Translations under genes and position numbers: made by a program
The notes under the pieces: generated by a model
Databases searched by the model: none
Told to the model about the DNA's origin: nothing
The model's input: only the letters and a program-made list of their open reading frames with translations
Origin: an uncultured Eubacteriales bacterium
Lineage (GTDB): Bacteria; Bacillota; Clostridia; Monoglobales; Firm-18
Direction: 5' to 3'
Assembly (NCBI GenBank): GCA_905210885.1
Contig: CAJLYO010000077.1
Coordinates: 1-7,459, forward strand
Length of the DNA: 7,459 nucleotides
Part shown: one piece after another, positions 1 to 5,952 of the stretch
Layout of the letters: each line of letters starts with the position of its first letter
How positions within the stretch are numbered: the first letter of the stretch is position 1

Positions 1-386
1 AAAATCATTCCGGCGGCGTGATTTTTATGTATATATTCAAGCATCATTAAAGACCCCATGGAATGGGAAATTCTGCCGCCCATAACGCCCAGCAGAATAA
101 TCTGGTCGCACTTGTGCTTAAGGGCAAAATCAACGCATATATGCAAATCCGTCTTATCCTTTTTACAGGGGTAAGTATAAATTTTCACATCGGTCGGCAG
201 CTTTCCCGAAACGGAATCCATATCGCCGATAATAACGTCCGGCTTAATTCCTGCCTCGCAAATAAGATTATATCCGCCGTCTGCGCATATAATAAGGTCG
301 TCCTCGTTTCTTTTAATGCGCGAATACAGGGAAACATCTTCATATGTATGTGCCCCGGCGGCGTAAATAAAAGCTCTCTTGCTCAT
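1..386 (-). CDS. thiN: Thiamine pyrophosphokinase (thiamine diphosphokinase), N-terminal 128 residues; C-terminus beyond left edge
   Basis: Transfers pyrophosphate from ATP to thiamine to make the cofactor thiamine diphosphate in the cytoplasm. The visible N-terminal domain carries the family signatures in order: CADGG at residues 34-38, GDMDS at 54-58 (metal and nucleotide binding aspartates D55 and D57), KDKTD at 76-80, and a GGR-x-x-H segment at 103-108. The family is usually about 210 residues, so roughly 80 are missing past the edge. The ATG at 384-386 is preceded by GGAGGTG (394-400) seven bases upstream and overlaps the rpe stop codon in an ATGA junction, so the start is secure. Being directly downstream of rpe is the standard Bacillota position for thiN. 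One oddity: residue 107, normally aspartate in the GGRxDH motif, is serine here. The hydrolase-like alternative is unlikely given the motif set and context. Confidence 0.93.
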   Translation of the reverse strand, partial: MSKRAFIYAAGAHTYEDVSLYSRIKRNEDDLIICADGGYNLICEAGIKPDVIIGDMDSVSGKLPTDVKIYTYPCKKDKTDLHICVDFALKHKCDQIILLGVMGGRISHSMGSLMMLEYIHKNHAAGMI

Positions 387-1033
387 TTAACCGCACCTCC
401 GCATGCCTTTCTCATTTCGTCCGCTGCGGCGGCGCTGTCCGGTGCGCCGAAAATTCCGGTGCCGCTTACGATAACGTTTGCACCCCTTTCTACCACCTTG
501 TGCACGTTATCCGCATAAATTCCGCCGTCAACCTCCAAATCCTTATCCCCTATCATTTTTCTTAAAACGGGGATATTTAAAAGGGCAGACTCCACCATGC
601 CCTGACCGCCAAACCCCGGGAACACCGTCATCTGGAGCACCATGTCGGTATCGTCAAGATATTTTCCGATTGTTTCCGGCTTTGTATCCGGGTTAATGGC
701 AAGTCCGCTTTTTTTGCCCAGCGAACGGATATATTTTAAGCACTCGCCGATATCGTCGGGAGCCTCGGCATGTATGGTTATTATATCGCTTCCGGCGTCG
801 GCAAAGGCTTTAATGTACTTTGACGGTTTCTCAATCATAAGATGAGTGTCAAGTATCATATCCGTAATTTTTCGTACGCTTTTTATAACAGGCACGCCGA
901 AACTTAAGTTCGGCACAAAATGCCCGTCCATCACGTCAAGATGCAGCATTTCCGCTTTGCCCTGAATTTTTTTAACCTCTTCGCCTATTTTGGTAAAATC
1001 CGCCGACAGAAGTGACGGTGAAATTTTAATCAT
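383..1033 (-). CDS. rpe: Ribulose-phosphate 3-epimerase
   Basis: Interconverts D-ribulose 5-phosphate and D-xylulose 5-phosphate in the non-oxidative pentose phosphate pathway. It is a cytoplasmic TIM-barrel metalloenzyme. At 216 residues it has the usual family length. Visible signatures are SPSLLSAD at 5-12, HLDVMDG at 31-37 (metal ligands H31 and D33; D33 is a catalytic acid/base), DTHLM at 62-66 (ligand H64), PGFGGQ at 139-144, VDGGI at 168-172 (catalytic D169), and the phosphate-binding VSGTGIF at 189-195. The start ATG (1031-1033) has AAAGGAG ten bases upstream at 1044-1050, inside the rsgA coding end, and overlaps the rsgA stop by eight bases. Its own stop overlaps the thiN start by four. 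Residue 138, before PGFGGQ, is phenylalanine, where asparagine or histidine is commoner. All catalytic residues are present, so I expect an active enzyme. Confidence 0.96.
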   Translation of the reverse strand: MIKISPSLLSADFTKIGEEVKKIQGKAEMLHLDVMDGHFVPNLSFGVPVIKSVRKITDMILDTHLMIEKPSKYIKAFADAGSDIITIHAEAPDDIGECLKYIRSLGKKSGLAINPDTKPETIGKYLDDTDMVLQMTVFPGFGGQGMVESALLNIPVLRKMIGDKDLEVDGGIYADNVHKVVERGANVIVSGTGIFGAPDSAAAADEMRKACGGAVK

Positions 1034-1898
1034 AGCTTTTTATCTCCTTTAAAGCACTGTACAGTGCGGTATAGCTTTCGTATCGGCTTTTTGCGATTTC
1101 TCCCGATTCCGCCGCAGCACACACTCCGCAGTCACGGGGTTTTGCGCCGTAGTGAACGCAGCCGGCAAATTTGCAGCCGCCGCTGAATTTTTCAAACTCG
1201 GGGAAATATCCGCAAAGCTCGTCTGCCGGGGTTTTTCCTATATCAAGCAGGCTGAACCCCGGGGTGTCCATAACATAGCCGCCGTTTTCCGCGGGAAAAA
1301 GCTCAACATGGCGTGTTGTGTGCTTTCCTCTTTCTATTTTGCTTATCTCGCCCGTTTCCACGTCAAGACCGAAACGGCGCAGAATACTTGACTTTCCCAC
1401 ACCGGAGTTTCCGGCAAAGGCGGTGATTTTCCCGGCGGTAAAGCTTTTTAACTCGTCTATGCCGCTGCCGTTTTCCGCGCACACCTTAAACACGCGGTAG
1501 CCTGCCTTCTCATATGTTTCTGCAAGCTCGTTTCCGTCCGAAATATCGGTTTTGTTTATAACGATAACCGCTTCGATTTTATTTTTCTCCGCGCAGACCA
1601 AAAGTTTATCGATCAGAAACGTGTCCGGCGCCGGGCTTGCCGCCGCGGCAACCACTGCAATACAGTCGATATTTGCAACTGGAGGGCGGACAAGGATATT
1701 TTTCCGCTGTCCTATGCCTTCGATTGCACCCTCATACGGGTTTTCGTTCACCACGGTGATTTCGGCGCAGTCGCCCACCGTTGGGGTTATGCCCATTTTT
1801 CGCAGCCTTCCCCTTGCGCGGCACTCTGCCGTCCGCCCATCCGGGGTTTTAACATAGTAAAAGCCGCCTATTCCTTTAACAATTATGCCGTTTATCAT
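1026..1898 (-). CDS. rsgA: Ribosome small subunit-dependent GTPase A (circularly permuted GTPase, YloQ/CpgA type)
   Basis: Late 30S ribosomal subunit maturation GTPase. The 290 residues show an N-terminal OB-fold (about 1-65), then a circularly permuted G domain in the order G4 NKTD (115-118), G1 GNSGVGKSS (163-171), G2 with KHTTRH (192-197) and G3 DTPG (211-214). A C-terminal zinc module follows, with C242, C247, H249 and C257. The G4-G1-G2-G3 order is diagnostic of the family. The spacing from H249 to C257 is seven residues, where five is usual. The gene overlaps the kinase stop by four bases (ATGA). Its own Shine-Dalgarno is weak (a GGTG about seven bases upstream), so translation probably depends on coupling to the kinase gene. 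In Bacillus subtilis the orthologue is reported to be a substrate of the neighbouring PrkC kinase, and loss of it disturbs pentose phosphate metabolism. That fits the flanking prkC and rpe genes, but nothing in this sequence tests it. Confidence 0.96.
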   Translation of the reverse strand: MINGIIVKGIGGFYYVKTPDGRTAECRARGRLRKMGITPTVGDCAEITVVNENPYEGAIEGIGQRKNILVRPPVANIDCIAVVAAAASPAPDTFLIDKLLVCAEKNKIEAVIVINKTDISDGNELAETYEKAGYRVFKVCAENGSGIDELKSFTAGKITAFAGNSGVGKSSILRRFGLDVETGEISKIERGKHTTRHVELFPAENGGYVMDTPGFSLLDIGKTPADELCGYFPEFEKFSGGCKFAGCVHYGAKPRDCGVCAAAESGEIAKSRYESYTALYSALKEIKSYD

Positions 1899-3844
1899 AG
1901 CTGCACCGTATCCTGCTTTGCAATCACATCATCATAATAAACCTCGATTTTTACCGAGCCTGATCCCTTAAGCTCGAGGGTAAACTGACCCTCGCTTTTG
2001 TTATGCTGTGCATTGTGGATAACAGAGCCGTTTTGCACAACAACAATTTTTGTGTTGTCCTTATCCTTGGGCACAGGCACGGTATAGGTCTTTGCCTGGG
2101 TATGTGCCGGCTCATCCTCAGACGCGCCGGTGCTTACGGTTAGGTCAATTACAGTGTATTCGTCTACCTCTGTTCCGGCTTCGATGCTCTGACCGATAAC
2201 CGTGCCGGAGGGTTTCTGGCTTGAAGTGCGTTTTGTTTCGCCAAGCCGCAGATTGTTATTTTCAATAATCGCCTTTGCTTCGGCGTAGCTCTTGTCAACA
2301 AGCTTGGGCATGGGGATTTTGGAAAGCTCAGGGCCCTTGCTTACATAAACGTAAATCTTGCTGCCCGTTTCAACAGTTGTACCTGCCTTGGGGTCTGTGC
2401 GGATAACGGTTTCCTTGGGGATTGACGAATTAAATTCGTCAACACGCTCAACCTCAAACCCGGATTTTTTAAGTTCAAATTCCACGTTGCTGTATTCCTG
2501 GCGCACGTAGTTTGAAAGCTTGCCGGTTTTTGCGCCTTTGCTTACCGTTACGCTTACGTCAAAAGGTGTCTTTCTGTTTGTGCCTGCTTTGGGGTCCTGC
2601 TTTACGATAATTCCGGCTTCGTACTCGCTGCTGTCGACCTCCTGGATAAGCACGATATTGATATTTTGTTTTGCGTACTTTTCTTTCATTTTCTCATAGT
2701 CTTCGCCTTCAACAGAGGGCACGCGTGCCTCCGTGCTGCCGCCGCGGAACGCGCCTAAGCTTGCGGCAATGCCTACGCCGAAAATGATAACTATTATAAC
2801 GGACACAACCGCCGCCCAGACGAGAGTCTTTTTATCGGACTTTTTCTCCGCCTCGGTTTTTTCGGGGCGCGGTGTTTCTTCTTTTTCCTCTTTATCCTCC
2901 GGCTCCGGCGCTCTTTTTGCCTGCTCCTTTGCCATTCTTAATATTTCATCGGTGTTTCCGATTTTCACCGTTTTGTCAAACTGCTCCGTTTTAGGCGCCG
3001 CAGGCTTGGGCACAAGGTCCGGTGCGGCTTCCGCCGCATGCAAATCCGCAAGCATTTCGCCGGCGGAGGCATATCTGTCCTCGCGGCGTTTTTCCATAGC
3101 CTTTGATACAATCGCCTCAACCGCAAGGGGAATTGCCAGGTTATACTCCTTCATGGGCACCGGCTGTTCTTGAATATGCTTTATTGCGATTGCAACGTGG
3201 CTTTCGCCGTCAAAAGGCAGTCTGCCCGTTAACATTTCGTACATTACAACGCCTAAAGAATAAATATCGCTTTTTGCGTCGGTCATTCCGCCCCGCGCCT
3301 GCTCCGGCGAAAAATAGTGGACAGAACCCATGGCATTTCCGCTTATGGTAACCGTATTTTTCGTAACGGCGCACGCAATACCGAAGTCTGTAACCTTAAG
3401 GACGCCGTCGTTTGTCATAATAATATTGTGGGGCTTTATGTCACGGTGCACAACGCCGTTTTTGTGGGCGCAGCGCAGCGCCTCGCAAATCTGCATTGCA
3501 TAGCCCACAGCCTCGCGCCAGGGCAAAATTCCGTTTTCGTCCATGTACTCCTTTAATGTTCTGCCCTGAACGTACTCCATTATAATATAGTTTAAATCGC
3601 CGTCTTTTCCCACATCGTAAACGCTTACGATATTGGGATGGGAAAGGCATGCCGCCGCCTGAGCCTCAACCTCAAAACGGCGCAGAAATTCCTTGTCCTG
3701 TGCAAGCTCGGGGCGCAGAACCTTTACGGCAACCTCCCTGTTTAACAGTCTGCACCGCGCAAGGTAAACGTACGCCATACCTCCGCTGCCGATTTCTTTT
3801 ATTATTTCATATCTGTTACCAAGAAGCTTTCCTGTGATATCCAT
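1895..3844 (-). CDS. prkC: PASTA-domain transmembrane Ser/Thr protein kinase (PrkC/Stk1 type)
   Basis: Membrane Hanks-type kinase that senses cell-wall fragments and phosphorylates cytoplasmic targets. Of the 649 residues, about 12-270 form the kinase domain: glycine loop GSGGMA (19-24), ATP lysine K41, catalytic HRD (133-135) with N140, DFG (153-155), activation loop with T161, T164, T166 and S168 as likely autophosphorylation sites, and SPEQARG (179-185). A charged linker (about 272-340) leads to one membrane helix (about 341-363). Three extracellular PASTA repeats follow at about 374-436, 442-504 and 508-573, with matching DPKAGT motifs in the first two and a diverged IEAGT in the third. 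The last 70 residues look like a small beta-rich, Ig-like domain. AGGAGGG (3851-3857) lies six bases before the ATG and overlaps the phosphatase stop codon. The stop overlaps the rsgA start. The adjacent PP2C gene is the expected antagonist. Confidence 0.97.
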   Translation of the reverse strand: MDITGKLLGNRYEIIKEIGSGGMAYVYLARCRLLNREVAVKVLRPELAQDKEFLRRFEVEAQAAACLSHPNIVSVYDVGKDGDLNYIIMEYVQGRTLKEYMDENGILPWREAVGYAMQICEALRCAHKNGVVHRDIKPHNIIMTNDGVLKVTDFGIACAVTKNTVTISGNAMGSVHYFSPEQARGGMTDAKSDIYSLGVVMYEMLTGRLPFDGESHVAIAIKHIQEQPVPMKEYNLAIPLAVEAIVSKAMEKRREDRYASAGEMLADLHAAEAAPDLVPKPAAPKTEQFDKTVKIGNTDEILRMAKEQAKRAPEPEDKEEKEETPRPEKTEAEKKSDKKTLVWAAVVSVIIVIIFGVGIAASLGAFRGGSTEARVPSVEGEDYEKMKEKYAKQNINIVLIQEVDSSEYEAGIIVKQDPKAGTNRKTPFDVSVTVSKGAKTGKLSNYVRQEYSNVEFELKKSGFEVERVDEFNSSIPKETVIRTDPKAGTTVETGSKIYVYVSKGPELSKIPMPKLVDKSYAEAKAIIENNNLRLGETKRTSSQKPSGTVIGQSIEAGTEVDEYTVIDLTVSTGASEDEPAHTQAKTYTVPVPKDKDNTKIVVVQNGSVIHNAQHNKSEGQFTLELKGSGSVKIEVYYDDVIAKQDTVQL

Positions 3845-3855
3845 AGCTGTCCCTC

Positions 3856-4554
3856 CTACAACTTAATAAGAACTGCCGTAACGTTGTCGCGTCCGCCGGC
3901 TGAATTTGCGGCGTCAACAAGATTTTTCACGGCTGTATCGGGGTTTTCCATAATAATATTAAAAATATCTTTATCGTCAACCATTGACGAAAGTCCGTCC
4001 GTGCAAAGGAGAATGTAATCTCCGGCGGTGCAGATAACGCGGTTTACGTCAATCTCCACAAACCGCTCCGTGCCCACCGCCCGGGTGATAAGATTTTTCT
4101 GGGGGTGGTTTTTCGCCTGATTTTGCGTTATCGTTCCGCTGTCTATAAGCTTTTGAACAATTGAGTGGTCTTTGGTGAGCTGTATTATTTTTTCACCGTT
4201 GATATAATAGGCTCTGCTGTCGCCCACATGCCCGATATAGGCAATATTGCCGTCCATTTTAAGCAGAACAACGGTTGTGCCCATGCCGTCAAGCTCGCTT
4301 TTTTCGGTGGATTTTTTATACACCGCATTATTAGCGGCAACTATAGCTGTTCTCAGTGCGTCCTCCGCGTCGTCATTGGGCTGCGCCATAACATCGCCGA
4401 TAATGCGCACAGCCATGGTGCTTGCGATTTCGCCGCCGTTATGACCTCCCATACCGTCGGCAATTACGCACCAACTGCCCTGCTCGCTTATATAAAAGCA
4501 GTCCTGATTTGACTTTCGGACCATTCCCTTGTCCGTAATTCCGTAAATTTTCAT
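3856..4554 (-). CDS. prpC: PP2C-family Ser/Thr protein phosphatase (PrpC/Stp type), partner of the PASTA kinase
   Basis: Cytoplasmic metal-dependent phosphatase that removes phosphate from the PASTA kinase and its targets. The 232 residues match the compact bacterial stand-alone type (about 240-250). Motifs run in order: VRKSNQD (12-18, metal ligand D18), ADGMGGH (32-38, ligand D33), GTT (92-94), HVGDSRAY (109-116), KDHS (128-131), CTDGLS (184-189, ligand D186) and GRDNVT (221-226, ligand D223). All core metal-binding aspartates are therefore present. There is no signal peptide or membrane segment. The start ATG overlaps the rlmN stop in an ATGA junction, with a GAGGA sequence a few bases upstream. 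The kinase gene begins 11 bases after its stop. The phosphatase-then-kinase order with tight coupling is the conserved arrangement and should keep the two products in fixed proportion. Confidence 0.97.
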   Translation of the reverse strand: MKIYGITDKGMVRKSNQDCFYISEQGSWCVIADGMGGHNGGEIASTMAVRIIGDVMAQPNDDAEDALRTAIVAANNAVYKKSTEKSELDGMGTTVVLLKMDGNIAYIGHVGDSRAYYINGEKIIQLTKDHSIVQKLIDSGTITQNQAKNHPQKNLITRAVGTERFVEIDVNRVICTAGDYILLCTDGLSSMVDDKDIFNIIMENPDTAVKNLVDAANSAGGRDNVTAVLIKL

Positions 4555-5588
4555 CGCTTTGTCCTCGAATTCATTTCATTTCGGCGGAGCTGTCCGCAGG
4601 ACGCCTCGATATCCGCGCCGAGAGTCCTCCTCACGGTCACGTTTACCCTTAAAGCCTCCAGGGCGGAAACGAACGCTCTGACATTTTTTCGGCTGCTGCT
4701 TGAAAATCCGCTTTCCGGCACGAAGTTTGCCGGGATAAGATTAATGTGGCAAAGCATTCCCCTTGTAAGCTTGGCAAGCTCAGCCGCACAGCGCTCAGAG
4801 TCGTTAACTCCGTCAATTAATATATATTCAAACGAAATGCGTCTGCCTGTTTTGGCTATGTACCGGCGGCAGCATTCAATAAGAGAGTCCACGTTATATT
4901 TTTTGTTAACGGGCATTATCATGTTTCTTATAAGGTCGTTTGGTGCATGAAGGGACACCGACAGAGTAATGGGAAATTCCTCCTCTGCCAGACGGTCGAT
5001 TTTATCCACAAGTCCGCAGGTGGAAAGAGAAATATGCCGATAGCCTATATTCATGCCCTTTTTATGGTTTACGTTTTGCAGAAAGCGCACAACATTGTCA
5101 TAATTGTCAAGAGGCTCGCCTATGCCCATTAAAACTATGTTTGAGATACGCTCGCCAAGGTCTGCCTGAAGCAGCGCCGCCTGACCCAGAATTTCTCCGG
5201 CGGTTAAATCTCTCTGCTTTCCGCCGATTGTGGAGGCGCAGAAACGGCAGCCCATATTGCAGCCGACCTGTGTGGAAAGGCAAAGGGAAATGCCGTGGTT
5301 ATATTTCATGGCAACGCTTTCCACAATACTCTCGTCATTTAATTGTATCAGATATTTAACCGTTTCGTCTACCTTTGACGCGAATTTTTTAAAAATATTA
5401 ACATTTGCAACACTATATTCCGTCAAAAGCTTCTGTTTTGTGAAGTTTGAAATATTGGTCATGCGGTCATAATCGGTCACGCCCAGGGAAAACCACTTAA
5501 AAAGCTGCTCCGCACGGAACTTCGGCTCGCCCACGGACACAACCGCGGTTTCTAATTCATTATATGTTAAGTCGTTTAAATTAATCAT
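4551..5588 (-). CDS. rlmN: 23S rRNA (adenine2503-C2)/tRNA (adenine37-C2) methyltransferase, radical SAM
   Basis: Radical SAM enzyme that methylates C2 of A2503 in 23S rRNA and, in characterised homologues, A37 in some tRNAs. It acts through a methyl-cysteine intermediate. Of 345 residues, an N-terminal accessory domain (about 1-90) is followed by the radical SAM core with the cluster motif CNMGCRFC (C110, C114, C117), GEPLDN (157-162) and STCG in the middle of the barrel. The conserved C-terminal cysteine, here C331 in SCGQLR, is the methyl carrier or resolving residue. The glutamate E90 in the VES segment matches the position of the RlmN catalytic glutamate. Cfr is a related enzyme (C8 methylation, antibiotic resistance), but the housekeeping location next to prpC and prkC favours RlmN. 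The start overlaps the DUF3006 gene end by eight bases, with GAGG six bases upstream. The stop overlaps prpC by four. Confidence 0.96.
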   Translation of the reverse strand: MINLNDLTYNELETAVVSVGEPKFRAEQLFKWFSLGVTDYDRMTNISNFTKQKLLTEYSVANVNIFKKFASKVDETVKYLIQLNDESIVESVAMKYNHGISLCLSTQVGCNMGCRFCASTIGGKQRDLTAGEILGQAALLQADLGERISNIVLMGIGEPLDNYDNVVRFLQNVNHKKGMNIGYRHISLSTCGLVDKIDRLAEEEFPITLSVSLHAPNDLIRNMIMPVNKKYNVDSLIECCRRYIAKTGRRISFEYILIDGVNDSERCAAELAKLTRGMLCHINLIPANFVPESGFSSSSRKNVRAFVSALEALRVNVTVRRTLGADIEASCGQLRRNEMNSRTKR

Positions 5589-5769
5589 CGAAAACCTCGT
5601 CCATCAGTTTTTTTATGTCGTCCTTAAGGGGATTTTCACACGGCGTTATCTTATATGCCGCCCCTTCCCGGGGGTTTTCAAACAGCGCGGACGGCACATT
5701 TACAACATCGCCGTTTTCAAGCTCAACCGCCGCTGTTTTTCCCTCCAGCCTGTCAATTATAACCGTCAT
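5581..5769 (-). CDS. DUF3006 family small protein
   Basis: A 62-residue protein beginning with VIIDRLEG near the N-terminus, the hallmark opening of DUF3006 proteins. A short beta-rich stretch (AAVELENGDVVNVP) follows, then a helical acidic C-terminus ending in DEVFDD. Its biochemical function is unknown. As I recall from the family, it is often found beside or fused to MBL-fold proteins of the ComEC type, and such a gene lies two places upstream here. I chose the ATG at 5767-5769 because AAAGGAG (5780-5786) sits ten bases upstream. An in-frame GTG at 5776-5778 is only one base from that site and would add three residues before the family's normal start. There is no signal peptide or membrane segment, so a cytoplasmic location is likely. 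The 3' end overlaps rlmN by eight bases. Confidence 0.85.
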   Translation of the reverse strand: MTVIIDRLEGKTAAVELENGDVVNVPSALFENPREGAAYKITPCENPLKDDIKKLMDEVFDD

Positions 5770-5779
5770 AAAAATCACG

Positions 5780-5786
5780 CTCCTTT
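5780..5786 (-). promoter_or_regulatory. Ribosome binding site of the DUF3006 gene
   Basis: AAAGGAG on the minus strand, ten bases before the ATG at 5769 and one base before the alternative GTG at 5778. The spacing decides the start in favour of the ATG. The site overlaps the TAA stop (5785-5787) of the preceding small gene, so ribosomes ending there would be placed directly on it. Confidence 0.8.
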
Positions 5787-5952
5787 AATTGTTTGTATAG
5801 GAATATTCGCTTACAACCCTGGCTTTTACGACAATCGGCTTTTGTCCGGCGTTTTTCCGCCTGCGCGGTGAAATTCTTATATTATTTTTTTTGCAGTATA
5901 CAAGCCCGGCTGCGGCAAGCAGTCCGCAAGCTTTCAAAATTTTATTTTTCAT
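5785..5952 (-). CDS. Small membrane-anchored hypothetical protein, 55 residues
   Basis: Not recognised as any known family. The reading frame starts at ATG 5950-5952 and ends with TAA at 5785-5787. A basic N-terminus (K2, K4, K7) leads to a short hydrophobic run, about residues 5-20, ending in VYC, then KK and a strongly basic tail with RRR at 30-32 that finishes SYTNN. This fits a single short membrane anchor or an uncleaved signal peptide. The basic residues after the anchor would place the C-terminus inside by the positive-inside rule. C20 is preceded by VY, which is a poor lipobox. Support for a real gene: AAAGGTG (5960-5966) lies seven bases upstream, the start overlaps the end of the MBL gene by 11 bases, and the stop falls on the next gene's ribosome binding site. 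This fills what would otherwise be the only long gap in the operon. Conservation is untested. Confidence 0.6.
   Translation of the reverse strand: MKNKILKACGLLAAAGLVYCKKNNIRISPRRRKNAGQKPIVVKARVVSEYSYTNN

Noticed and set aside
63..518. Plus-strand open frame of 151 codons
   Set aside because: It lies opposite thiN and rpe, both with clear family motifs, and its translation shows no recognisable domain. It is a shadow frame.
2733..3173. Plus-strand open frame of 146 codons rich in Ser and Ala
   Set aside because: It mirrors the linker and membrane helix of the kinase. The composition is that of an antisense shadow, with no domain.
5776..5778. GTG as start of the DUF3006 gene
   Set aside because: It is one base from the AAAGGAG site, too close, whereas the ATG at 5769 gives workable spacing and the family's normal N-terminus.
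5892..5952. Lipoprotein signal in the 55-residue small protein
   Set aside because: C20 is preceded by Val-Tyr and C9 by Lys-Ala; neither fits a lipobox, so a plain membrane anchor is the safer reading.
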